Numbered from the stretch's first letter, positions 6,235 to 14,400 are shown. The stretch: 17,565 bases of DNA from Acidobacteriota bacterium (GCA_003131985.1 PKWH01000297.1:1440-19004), one strand, 5' to 3'. A program made the numbers and translations. Notes: generated by a model not told the origin, from the sequence alone.

Positions 6235-8694
6235 CTATTCGTAGCGCAGTGCGACCATCGGGTCGAGACGCATAGCGCGCCGCGCTGGCGCGTAGCAAGC
6301 CCAGAGACCGATCCCCCCGAGTAACAGCGTCGCCGTTACAAATGTCAGCGCATCGGTGGGGCTCACTCCCACCAGAAGTGTAGCCATTGAGCGCGTCAGC
6401 GCCCATGCTAGCAGCACGCCAGACAGCACGCCTCCAATTACCAGCACCAATCCTTGCCGCAGAACGAGCAACAGGATATCGCGCCGGTTCGCTCCCAACG
6501 CCATACGTATCCCGATCTCATGGGTACGCTGGCTCGCGGCGAACGAAACAACTCCATATACGCCCACCACCGCAAGTATCAATCCCAAAATCCCCATGGC
6601 CGCAGCCAGGACGGCGCCGACCTTGAAGATGAAGAATCCATTCGCCCCCGAAAGAGACTCCCTCATTGTCCGCACTTCGGTAATGGGCATGTTGGGATCC
6701 AGTGCGCGCACTTCGCTCTGCACTTGGGTGATCAGAGTCTCCGGCGGCACAGACGAGCGAACCTGTAAGGTCCTGTACGAATTGAAATCCTGCGCCAGCG
6801 GAACGTAGAAATACCGTTCTTTGTTCCACCCTATAAATACGTACTTCCCATTCCCCGTCACTCCCACGATTTCGACGAACGGCCCAGAAGCGCTCTTCAA
6901 ACTGAAGCGTTTTCCGATCGCGTCTTCGTTGGGCCAGAAATCATGCGCCATCTCTTGATTTATAATCGCGACGAGCGGGGCTTTTTCATCGTCATTCTCC
7001 CGAAACGCGCGCCCACGCAGCAGCGGAATTCGCAAAGTATCGAAATAGGGAGCGTCGACCTTGTTGTATATCACTATGGGAGGCTGCTGGCCGGGAGTGA
7101 GCGGGTGCCCTTCGATGTAAATCGAGCTGCCGTCACTCACATTTCCCATCGGCACGCTGAACGCCGAGCTGGCCGTTTGTACTCCGGGTAACGCACAGAC
7201 CCTCGCTTCGAGGTCTCGATAAAAATTCTTCGTACGGACCTCGTCATATCCCACTTCTTTCGGGTCCAGCGTCACATTCAACAAGTGATCGGGGTCGAAT
7301 CCTAGATACGCGTGCTGCGCGCGCGCCAGACTTCGGACGAATAGCCCCGCGACAATCAAAAGCATTAGCGAGCCGCCCACCTGCGCCACCACCAGCGCAC
7401 TTCGCACTCTGTGGCGGCTGACTCCCGCTGTATCGCTCCTGCCGGCTCCATGAAGCAGGCCGTTCACGTCCGCGCGTCCCGCCCGAAATGCCGGCCACAC
7501 ACCCACCAGCGTACCGGTCAACAGAGCCGCCGCCAGCGCGTACGCAAAGACTCGCCAATCAAAACTGAAATCCAGCCGGATAGGAAGTTTTGAATCCGGA
7601 AGAAGCGAAGTGATCGCCCCGCTGGCCCACGCTCCCAGTAGCAGTCCGCCGATCCCGCCGAAGAGTGCCAGTACGATGCTCTCGGTCAGAAGTTGACGCA
7701 TCAACCGCCCGCGACTCGCACCCATCGCCGCACGGATGGCCATCTCGCGTTGGCGCATTGTCGCGCGCACAAGCAGAATATTCGCCACGTTCATGCACGC
7801 CAGCAACAGCACCAACGCTGCCAACAACAAAAATATGCCCACGATCAATGGAACGATATTTTTCGCAAAGGGCTGCGGCCGCGCCAATCTCTCCGGAATC
7901 ACCCGAATCGTCACTCCTTTGTCTGTTGCGGGATACTGCTCTGCCAACCGCTCCGTCACCACGTTCACCGAACTTTGTGCTTGCCTCAGGCTCACGCCCG
8001 GTTTCAGTCTCCCCATCACAATCAACGAAGCAGAGTTGCGGTCGCTCCAGAGTTTGGCGGTATCTTCCGCCGGCTGCATGTTCAGCGGGACGTAGCCGTC
8101 CAAGTCCAGCGCAAAATTCGTGCCTTGAAATCCCTTCGGTGCCACTCCGACGATGGTGGCCTCTTGGCCGTCGATCAATGCTTGCTTCCCCACGATGCGG
8201 GAATCGCCGCCAAACCTTTTTTGCCAGTAGGAATAACCGAGCACAATGTAGGGGTCCTTGCCTCCTTCTTCCCCTTCGCTCGGAAGGAACAGGCGCCCCA
8301 GCGCGGGCCGCACGCCCATGGCTGAAAAATAATTTCCCGTCACGAGACCGAAGAAGAATTGACTTCCTTTGCCGTCTACGCTGAGCCCTGCGAGATCGAC
8401 TTGGGAAGCAAAAAAATCGGAAAACGTACCCGCCTGTTTCCGCAAATCAACGAGCTGAGGATAGGAAAGCGTGAAAATCCCCAGAGTGTCGCCTTGCCGC
8501 TCCCCGGCCAGCACCATGATTTGTTCGGGCGATTTCACCGGCAAGGGACGCAGCAGAAACCCATTCACGATACCGAAGATCGCCGTGTTCGCTCCAATGC
8601 CCAGCGCCAGCGTGAGGATTACGATCGCAGTCAGCATCGGCGACTTCGCGAGCATCCTGAGGGCGTAACGCGCGTCCTGCCAGAGCGTGGCCAT
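6235..8694 (-). CDS. Orphan MacB/FtsX-like ABC permease (acidobacterial duplicated type)
   Basis: An 819-residue membrane protein made of two MacB-like halves. Half one has a first helix (about 22-46, GIGANTAIFGIVNGFLLRPL), a periplasmic MacB_PCD domain (about 50-275) and three FtsX helices (278-302, 338-360, 384-404). Half two has a helix at 432-455, a second periplasmic domain (456-688) and helices at 690-717, 745-770 and 783-803. The coupling signatures REMAIRAAMGASRGRLMRQL and HEIGIRMALGANRRDIL appear once per half, and the protein ends RLDPMVALRYE. This length and duplication match the ADOP (acidobacterial duplicated orphan permease) family. No ATPase gene lies nearby, so the substrate and energising partner are unknown. 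A perfect Shine-Dalgarno (AAAGGAGG) precedes the ATG. It is divergent from the STAS gene; no PadR-type regulator is present beside it. Confidence 0.93.
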   Translation of the reverse strand: MATLWQDARYALRMLAKSPMLTAIVILTLALGIGANTAIFGIVNGFLLRPLPVKSPEQIMVLAGERQGDTLGIFTLSYPQLVDLRKQAGTFSDFFASQVDLAGLSVDGKGSQFFFGLVTGNYFSAMGVRPALGRLFLPSEGEEGGKDPYIVLGYSYWQKRFGGDSRIVGKQALIDGQEATIVGVAPKGFQGTNFALDLDGYVPLNMQPAEDTAKLWSDRNSASLIVMGRLKPGVSLRQAQSSVNVVTERLAEQYPATDKGVTIRVIPERLARPQPFAKNIVPLIVGIFLLLAALVLLLACMNVANILLVRATMRQREMAIRAAMGASRGRLMRQLLTESIVLALFGGIGGLLLGAWASGAITSLLPDSKLPIRLDFSFDWRVFAYALAAALLTGTLVGVWPAFRAGRADVNGLLHGAGRSDTAGVSRHRVRSALVVAQVGGSLMLLIVAGLFVRSLARAQHAYLGFDPDHLLNVTLDPKEVGYDEVRTKNFYRDLEARVCALPGVQTASSAFSVPMGNVSDGSSIYIEGHPLTPGQQPPIVIYNKVDAPYFDTLRIPLLRGRAFRENDDEKAPLVAIINQEMAHDFWPNEDAIGKRFSLKSASGPFVEIVGVTGNGKYVFIGWNKERYFYVPLAQDFNSYRTLQVRSSVPPETLITQVQSEVRALDPNMPITEVRTMRESLSGANGFFIFKVGAVLAAAMGILGLILAVVGVYGVVSFAASQRTHEIGIRMALGANRRDILLLVLRQGLVLVIGGVLSGVLLAWALTRSMATLLVGVSPTDALTFVTATLLLGGIGLWACYAPARRAMRLDPMVALRYE

Positions 8695-8937
8695 GAAGTT
8701 TCCTCCTTTCGGTCAGTGATAGAACAGCACGTCTCTATCCCTCAGCCGACATCGGCCATGTATATGATGAGTGGCAGCTTACAAGCACCGCACTTCCATT
8801 CGCGGCCTGTGCAGTGAGCGATTGCGCGACAAGGCGTCGCGTAACCGAACACCTGACATACAGACAGATTCGCCGTGGCCTGAGCGCGTGAGCGTGCCAA
8901 CGAAAAAATTAGGAGCAATTATTGGAACGGTAATAGA

Positions 8938-9294
8938 ATGCCCCGCATGGGAACTGAGCCATTCCGAGTGATACCGCGGGCCGGGAGTCGCGAGGGAGCG
9001 CACATTCTGGAGCTGAAGGGCGCGTTCACGTCGTCTTCGTCGCCCTTATTCAACGATGCGGTGACCGGCGTCGCCGCGCCGCGGCTTATTGTGGACCTCT
9101 CGGAAGTGCCCATGATGGACTCGGTTGCCATCGGCGCGCTAGTTCGCGCTTTTGTGTCATGCCATAAGTCTGGGCGTAAACTTGCATTGGTGGGAATGAA
9201 TCACCGAGTGCAAAATGTGCTGCACATTACCGGGATCGCGCCTCTATTTGATTCGTACGCGACGGTTGAACAAGCAGAAGAAGCGCTAGGCTAG
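8938..9294 (+). CDS. STAS-domain protein (anti-sigma factor antagonist-like)
   Basis: A 118-residue protein that is almost entirely a STAS domain. It has the strand LELKGAF (24-30), then IVDLSEVPMMDSVAIGALVR (51-70), a helix with CHKSGRKLALVGM and a final helix with VLHITGIAPLFDSYATVEQA. S62 in MMDSVAIG is at the position phosphorylated in SpoIIAA/RsbV-type anti-anti-sigma factors. Such proteins bind an anti-sigma kinase in the cytoplasm. No RsbW-like kinase, phosphatase or sigma factor is in the window, so its partner is elsewhere or it belongs to another STAS group. The start is uncertain: the ATG at 8938 has no good Shine-Dalgarno (AGGAG is 23 bases away), so translation could be leaderless or begin at 8947. 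Confidence 0.85.
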   Translation: MPRMGTEPFRVIPRAGSREGAHILELKGAFTSSSSPLFNDAVTGVAAPRLIVDLSEVPMMDSVAIGALVRAFVSCHKSGRKLALVGMNHRVQNVLHITGIAPLFDSYATVEQAEEALG

Positions 9295-9318
9295 ATTTTC
9301 GCCTGAACTTCCGTACCA

Positions 9319-9347
9319 TTGACCCCAGTACTACCTGCCGCTAGTTT
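9319..9347 (+). promoter_or_regulatory. Sigma70-like promoter before the GH44 gene
   Basis: TTGACC (9319-9324) and TAGTTT (9342-9347) are 17 bases apart. The -35 is close to consensus and the -10 is weak. Transcription would start near 9354, giving a leader of about 43 bases that contains the hairpin at 9356-9383. Confidence 0.35.
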
Positions 9348-9355
9348 CTAATCTG

Positions 9356-9383
9356 AAACGAATCTTGTCGAACTTCTTCGTTT
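9356..9383 (+). promoter_or_regulatory. Inverted repeat in the GH44 leader, next to the ribosome binding site
   Basis: AAACGAA (9356-9362) and TTCGTTT (9377-9383) are a perfect 7-base inverted repeat around 14 bases. It ends a few bases before the Shine-Dalgarno AGGGAG (9385-9390). It could be an RNA hairpin affecting translation or an operator at the promoter start site. Either role is inferred. Confidence 0.3.
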
Positions 9384-9396
9384 TAGGGAGCGATTC

Positions 9397-12126
9397 ATGC
9401 GTGGAATTCGGTTTCGCCTGGTCTTCTATGCGGCGGTGACGATTCTGTTTGTTGCTGCGGCGACGCAAAACAGCGTCGCTCAAACTACACCGACGCTGAC
9501 TGTGGACGCAGCGGGAAGTCCGCATGCGATCAATCCCGATATTTACGGCATCGCGAATTACAATTTGGATGCGGGCTTCGCGAAAGAAATTCAGGTACCG
9601 AATATACGATGGGGCGGAGACGGGACGACGCGTTACAACTGGCAAGTGGATTCAAGTAACTCGGGCTTTGATTGGTATTTCATGGGCGGCAACGGAGAAG
9701 CAACGCCGGTGCCCAGTGCATCTGCGGATTTGATGGTGAACACGTATAAGGCGGCTTCGAATGCGCATACGCTGTTGACGATTCCGATTATTCCTTATGT
9801 GAACAAAATGGCGGCGTGGAACTGCAGCTTCCCTGTTTCAGTGTATGGCGCGCAGCAATCGACAAACCCGTACGTACATCCCAACGGAGACAATTGCGGG
9901 AACAGCATCGCGACGAACGGAACGCAGCTCTTGGACAACAACATCTACGCCAATCACATCGACAATACCGTTGCGTTACAGCAAGGCTGGGTGCAACACA
10001 TGATTACGACCTTTGGCACAGCGGCGAACGGAGGAGTTCCCTACTACCAACTCGACAACGAACCGGGCGGCTGGAGCAACACGCACCGCGATGTGGAGCC
10101 GACACAGCCGGATTACGACACGATTATTTCTCTGGGCCAGCAGTACGCAGCAATGATCAAGCAGACGGATCCTTCGGCGAAAGTTTTCGGGCCGGTGGAT
10201 TTTACGCTGGGCGGATGGATCGGGACTCCCAGCGAACAGAACAACCTGTACGCCGGCCAATACTATTTGCAAAAGATGGCGGCTTACGATCAGGCGAACA
10301 ATCAGCGCATCCTGGATTATTTCGACGAACATTATTATGGAGGCGGATCGACGGACGCGACGGAGCTTGCTTCGACGCGCGCGCTGTGGGATCCCACGTT
10401 CAATTCGGGGAGCTGGGTGGAGCAATATTATTTCGACGGACCGATGCAGCTGCTTCCGCGATTTGAGAATTGGATCCAGACTTATTATCCGGGAACGAAG
10501 CTTTCGATTTCGGAGTACAGCTTCAGCAGCGGGACCAATCCGCTGGTGGATGCGCTGACAGAAGCCGACGTGCTGGGAATTTACGGCCGGCAGGGCCTGG
10601 ATTTTGCGAATTTTTGGACTGTGCCGCAGCCGACCGACGCGGTGGCATACAGTTTTCGTTTGTACCGCAACTACGACGGGACGGGCGGCCAATTCGGGGA
10701 CACCTCGGTAAATTCGACCAGCACCGATCAAGGGCAGCTTTCAGTGTACGGCGCGCTGCGATCGAGCGACGGCGCTCTGACAGTGGTGGCGATCAACAAA
10801 ACGACGACTGCGATTCAGACCAGCTTGGCGCTCGCGAATTTCAATTCGAGCGGAAGCGCAGCGGTTTATACGTACAGTAATGCGAATCTGATGCAGATTG
10901 TTGCCGGGACGCCGGTATCCGTGGCGTCAAATGCGGTGAGTTACAATTTCCCGGCTTATTCCGCGACGGTTTTTGTTTTTACGCCGGCGAGTTCTTCGAC
11001 GGCGGCGACGAAGGCGTCTCTTACGGCATCAGCTGCGCAAGTAACTTCGGGGCAAGCTGTCACGTTTACCGCCTCGATTTCTCCAGTCTCGGGCTCCGGG
11101 GTCCCCACGGGCTCTGTGAAATTCAATGATGGAGCAACACAAATAGGCACTGGCACTTTGAATTCCTCCGGGGCGGCGACATTTATCACATCGAGTCTCA
11201 GTGTTGGCTCGCATTCGGTTACGGCGATGTATTCGGGGGACACAAATTTCTCGGCGTCTACATCAGCTGCGGTGCCGGTCACCGTTTCGGCGCCGGCAAA
11301 GGTCGCCACGAACACTTCCCTTTCCGCGTCCGCCACACAGCTGACTAGCGGGCTAAGCGTCACGTTTACCGCGAGCGTCGCGCCACAATCCGGAACTGTA
11401 GTGCCGACCGGCTCGGTCGCTTTTCTCGACGGGTCATCGCAGATTGGAATGGCGACGTTAAGCGGCGGCTCGGCTTCGTTCAGCAGCACCAGTCTTTCGG
11501 TAGGAAGCCACGCGATCGCGGCAACATATTCTGGTGACTCAAGCTACGTCGCATCGAGTTCTGCTGCGATCAATGTGACCGTGATAGCTCCGGCGGCGGC
11601 CGATTACTCGCTGACGATGAGCAGTTCAGCTCTGACCGTTGCGAAAGGAGCTTCCGGCACTTTGACAATCACGATTTCGCCCAAGAACGGATTTAAACAA
11701 GCTGTTGGGCTTGCGTGCTCGGGCTTGCCGGCGGGCGCAAATTGCAGCTTCAACCCGTCGAGCGTGAATACGGCGGGAGGCGCTGCGGCAACGACTCTAA
11801 CAGTGCTAGACTCTGGTTCTAACGGAACCGAAATCCCTGCGAGGGGTTCATTCACCGGATTCCCAAACGGCGCCCTCTATATTTTGGCGATGGCGCTCAT
11901 TGGAATTGTAGGAATAGCCGGTGAGCGATCGGCTCTCGGGACCGTTAGATTCAGGCGCGTGGTGCTTGCATCGGCGACGTTCGCTGGGCTGCTCATTACG
12001 GCGAGTTGCGCCGGAGTGGTCCAAAAAAGCGCGGCCCAACCGGCCAGCTACATGATCACTGTTACTGCATCGGCGGCGGATGCGCCGACCCACACCCAGC
12101 AATTCACGCTGACCGTGATGCCTTGA
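9397..12126 (+). CDS. Secreted GH44 endoglucanase-type glycoside hydrolase with Ig-like domains
   Basis: A 909-residue exported enzyme. Signal peptide 1-29 (cleavage after SVAQ or nearby). The GH44 catalytic region spans about 32-530: NIRWGGDGTTRYNWQ (69-83), YYQLDNEPGGWSNTHRDV (216-233) with E222 as the probable acid/base, and KLSISEYSF (368-376) with E373 as the probable nucleophile. Known GH44 enzymes hydrolyse internal beta-1,4 links in cellulose derivatives, xyloglucan or mannan. Two tandem Ig-like (Big_3-type) repeats follow (about 538-631 and 637-730), each with PTGSV and VGSH-x4-YSGD motifs, then a third Ig-like stretch (736-805). Unusually, two hydrophobic helices (825-842 and 855-873, the second ending in ITASCAG) interrupt the end, followed by one last beta-type segment. 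The start has GGGAG seven bases upstream. It appears to be a single-gene unit. Confidence 0.9.
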   Translation: MRGIRFRLVFYAAVTILFVAAATQNSVAQTTPTLTVDAAGSPHAINPDIYGIANYNLDAGFAKEIQVPNIRWGGDGTTRYNWQVDSSNSGFDWYFMGGNGEATPVPSASADLMVNTYKAASNAHTLLTIPIIPYVNKMAAWNCSFPVSVYGAQQSTNPYVHPNGDNCGNSIATNGTQLLDNNIYANHIDNTVALQQGWVQHMITTFGTAANGGVPYYQLDNEPGGWSNTHRDVEPTQPDYDTIISLGQQYAAMIKQTDPSAKVFGPVDFTLGGWIGTPSEQNNLYAGQYYLQKMAAYDQANNQRILDYFDEHYYGGGSTDATELASTRALWDPTFNSGSWVEQYYFDGPMQLLPRFENWIQTYYPGTKLSISEYSFSSGTNPLVDALTEADVLGIYGRQGLDFANFWTVPQPTDAVAYSFRLYRNYDGTGGQFGDTSVNSTSTDQGQLSVYGALRSSDGALTVVAINKTTTAIQTSLALANFNSSGSAAVYTYSNANLMQIVAGTPVSVASNAVSYNFPAYSATVFVFTPASSSTAATKASLTASAAQVTSGQAVTFTASISPVSGSGVPTGSVKFNDGATQIGTGTLNSSGAATFITSSLSVGSHSVTAMYSGDTNFSASTSAAVPVTVSAPAKVATNTSLSASATQLTSGLSVTFTASVAPQSGTVVPTGSVAFLDGSSQIGMATLSGGSASFSSTSLSVGSHAIAATYSGDSSYVASSSAAINVTVIAPAAADYSLTMSSSALTVAKGASGTLTITISPKNGFKQAVGLACSGLPAGANCSFNPSSVNTAGGAAATTLTVLDSGSNGTEIPARGSFTGFPNGALYILAMALIGIVGIAGERSALGTVRFRRVVLASATFAGLLITASCAGVVQKSAAQPASYMITVTASAADAPTHTQQFTLTVMP

Positions 12127-12513
12127 GGATATTTAAATACTCCCGCAGAACGGGTGCGAGAGATGGTAATAGCAGGTCAGGCGTAGCAAACGCGCCAAAG
12201 CGTTGAATTCTTTCCGACGAGCTGAAACGTAACCGATTCTGAACCCGGGGTGCTTGCTAGACCTGGGATTTCTGTATGACAATGCAGGCCCCGCTGACGT
12301 AATATCCTTCCTGTACTAGATATTTCAAACGGCCTGATCTTGCATCTCGAGAGATATTGCTGCCTGCATCGAGGTTCGGACGTCTAAGAGGCGGGATGTT
12401 GACGCGGCGTTGCACTGGATGGAAAATCTCTCGGAGCAAGTATGCCGGACGAGGATGCCTAGATTAGGGATTTTCACGAACGCAAAATGCGTGAGCTGGA
12501 GGAAGGGAGCACC
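12127..12513 (+). other. Intergenic region between the GH44 and OmpA-family genes
   Basis: No convincing gene is seen in these 387 bases. They hold a perfect palindrome TATTTAAATA just after the GH44 stop, a short inverted repeat AACGC/GCGTT near 12185-12202, the promoter candidate at 12399-12427, and a small hairpin ACGCA-AAA-TGCGT (12480-12492) just before the OmpA ribosome binding site. A 60-codon reverse-strand frame (12257-12439) has no ribosome binding site or recognisable protein and is left out. Confidence 0.5.
12399..12427 (+). promoter_or_regulatory. Sigma70-like promoter before the OmpA-family gene
   Basis: TTGACG (12399-12404) and GAAAAT (12422-12427) are 17 bases apart, matching consensus at five and four of six positions. 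Transcription would start near 12434, about 80 bases before the start codon. Confidence 0.35.
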
Positions 12514-14100
12514 ATGAAGAGAGTGACAATTTTGATGTTTGCACTGGTATTTTTGTCGATAATGCTGGTGAATCCAGCGCGGGCGCAGAACAATTCAGCG
12601 CAGAGCACACCTACCTACCACGTAACGATGTCTCCAGCCACTATCGTTACGATTAATTACCAGCACAGAAGCGGATCCACGACCATTGGATTTCAGGGAT
12701 CGCCACTGCTGCCCTTCGCAAAAGGGCAGGCCAAGGTAACGGGAAAAGTAGGCCGTATCCAAATCAATGCGGAATTCAGCAAACTCGAGCCGGCGCAAAA
12801 GTTCGGCGACGAATACCTGACATACGTTCTGTGGGCCATCACGCCTGAGGGAAAATCAAACAACCTCGGAGAAATTCTGTTGAACGGGGATAAGAGCAAG
12901 ATCGACGTGACCACTTCCCTGCAGACGTTCGGTCTGATCGTAACGGCGGAACCGTACTTCGCGGTGTCACAACCGAGCAATGTGGTGGTGTTGCAAAACG
13001 TGGTGCTGGCCGCGACGACCGCGACGATCGAGCAAGCGCCGGCAAATTATCAATTACTGGATCGGGGCGCATACAGCTACAAGGTATCGAGCACCAGCGG
13101 AAGACTCTCGAAATCCGATTCCAAGGTGCCGCTGGAGCTTTTCGAGGCTCAGAACGCAGTGCAAATCGCCATAAACTCTGGCGCGCAGAAGTACGCATCT
13201 GACGCGCTGAATAAAGCACAAAACTCCCTAAGCGAGGCGCAGAATCTGCTGGCCAAAAAGGGGGACAATAAATTAATCGTGCAGGCTTCGCGCGACGCGG
13301 TGCAAAACGCGGCGGATGCGCGGCAAATCTCGCTCGCGCGCCAAGACGAGGAACGCTCTGCGCAAGAGCGCGCGGATGCGGCCAAGCGTGAGGCCGACGC
13401 GAAGGCTCAAGCTGACGCTGCCGCCGCAAGCCAGCAGCAGGAGGCAGCGGCTCGCCAACAAGCAGAGATGCAAAGACTGCAAGCAGAGCGCGACGCAGCG
13501 CAGTCTGCCGCTGCTACTGCGCGTGCGGACGCGGACCGTCTGGCCGCTGAGCAGCAGGCGGAGCGAGAGAAGCAGAACGCGGAACAAGAACGTCTGAAGG
13601 CACAGCAAGCGCAGGACGCAGCCGCGCAGTCCGAGCGCGAGAAACAACAGCTTCGAGCGCAGCTGCTCGAACAATTCAATCGAATTCTCCCGACGACGGA
13701 TACTCCGCGGGGACTTAAAGTCAACATGGCTGATGTGCTCTTCGCTTTCGGCAAATACGATTTACGCCCGCCGGCGCGTGAAGCGCTCGCGAAACTCTCC
13801 GGCATCGTTCTCGGACATCCAGGATTGAAACTGGCTGTGGAAGGCTACACGGACATCATCGGGAGCGACGAAGTCAACCAGACGCTCTCGGAAAAGCGCG
13901 CCTCGACTGTCCGCGACTATTTGGTTCAACAGGGATTGGACCCGGCCTCGATTACAGCGGCGGGCTTTGGAAAGTCGAATCCGGTTGCGAGCAATGATAC
14001 GGTTGAAGGACGCCAGCAAAATCGCCGAGTTGAAATCATTATTTCCGGCGAGGTGATCGGCACGCAAATTGGCGGCGCGGCACCTCCGGCCCAACCGTAA
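12514..14100 (+). CDS. OmpA-family protein with N-terminal beta domain and long coiled coil
   Basis: A 528-residue exported protein. The start at 12514 has GGAGG/AAGGGAG just upstream and opens a signal peptide (MKRVTILMFALVFLSIMLVN, cleavage after PARA, about residue 24). Residues 33-165 form a beta-rich domain (THV-type strands, VTGKVGRIQINAEF, YLTYVLWAITPEG). Residues 205-275 are a DUF4398-like Ala/Gln helix region, and 280-392 a long Ala/Glu/Arg/Gln coiled coil. The C-terminal OmpA-like domain (402-513) has VLFAFGKYDLRP, VEGYTDIIGSDEVNQTLSEK and GRQQNRRVEI, the pattern that grips peptidoglycan diaminopimelate. There is no lipobox, so it is probably periplasmic, spanning from the wall to another envelope partner. 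It is likely a structural envelope protein. The coiled coil could measure a periplasmic distance, which is inference. Confidence 0.9.
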   Translation: MKRVTILMFALVFLSIMLVNPARAQNNSAQSTPTYHVTMSPATIVTINYQHRSGSTTIGFQGSPLLPFAKGQAKVTGKVGRIQINAEFSKLEPAQKFGDEYLTYVLWAITPEGKSNNLGEILLNGDKSKIDVTTSLQTFGLIVTAEPYFAVSQPSNVVVLQNVVLAATTATIEQAPANYQLLDRGAYSYKVSSTSGRLSKSDSKVPLELFEAQNAVQIAINSGAQKYASDALNKAQNSLSEAQNLLAKKGDNKLIVQASRDAVQNAADARQISLARQDEERSAQERADAAKREADAKAQADAAAASQQQEAAARQQAEMQRLQAERDAAQSAAATARADADRLAAEQQAEREKQNAEQERLKAQQAQDAAAQSEREKQQLRAQLLEQFNRILPTTDTPRGLKVNMADVLFAFGKYDLRPPAREALAKLSGIVLGHPGLKLAVEGYTDIIGSDEVNQTLSEKRASTVRDYLVQQGLDPASITAAGFGKSNPVASNDTVEGRQQNRRVEIIISGEVIGTQIGGAAPPAQP

Positions 14101-14204
14101 CAGTGAGGGAGCTGGCCCGCAATGGCCTGCGATCTCAAGTCCGGCATACGACAGCGGCCGCTGCCGGGCTGCTGGCGAAGACCAACTACTACAGATACCG
14201 TAGA

Positions 14205-14400
14205 TACTAATGTGCTCCTGGGGTCCCCGTCCCCCAAGTAGCACTGCTTAAACTTCCGCGAATCGCAGCCAGTGACTTGCGGAATTACCCGGCACCCCAC
14301 TCTTAGGTTCCTCTAATGGCACCTGCTGGATCTTACGTACGTCTTATCCCTACTTCAGGTTACGAGTTCACCTTAGAGACATAATCGTTTCACCGCCAGT
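14205..14400 (+). ncRNA. Candidate structured RNA / leader element upstream of 14518
   Basis: The 417-base gap 14101-14517 has no gene but folds well on paper. Hairpin 1: GTGCT (14212-14216) with AGCAC (14240-14244), enclosing TGGGG (14219-14223) with CCCCA (14232-14236). Hairpin 2: TTCCGC-g-AA (14254-14262) with TTGCGGAA (14277-14284), one bulged base. Hairpin 3, nested: CTCTAA (14311-14316) with TTAGAG (14373-14378), ACCTG (14321-14325) with CAGGT (14356-14360), and GGAT (14328-14331) with ATCC (14346-14349). Three consecutive helices suggest a conserved RNA, either a cis leader of the next gene or a separate small RNA; the strand is inferred from that gene. It matches no riboswitch consensus that I recognise. 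The left part of the gap also holds a palindrome, CAGCGGCCGCTG (14152-14163). Confidence 0.45.

Noticed and set aside
7665..8384. Several long plus-strand frames (239, 210 and 119 codons) antisense to the permease
   Set aside because: Overlapping frames with Arg/Ser/Pro-rich, motif-free translations; the permease on the other strand is unmistakable.
9976..10731. 251-codon minus-strand frame within the GH44 catalytic region
   Set aside because: Arg-rich antisense translation opposite conserved GH44 motifs.
10956..11489. 177-codon minus-strand frame opposite the Ig-like repeats
   Set aside because: Its translation is repetitive only because the opposite strand encodes two similar Ig-like domains; no ribosome binding site.
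11005..11590. Tandem DNA repeat encoding the two Ig-like domains, considered as a repeat element
   Set aside because: The similarity is at protein level with diverged codons; it is domain duplication within the gene, not a mobile or satellite repeat.
12257..12439. 60-codon minus-strand frame in the GH44-OmpA gap
   Set aside because: Considered because the gap is large, but there is no ribosome binding site, family motif or supporting context.
12839..13429. 196-codon minus-strand frame opposite the OmpA-family gene
   Set aside because: Low-complexity Arg/Ser/Ala translation that mirrors the coiled-coil codons.
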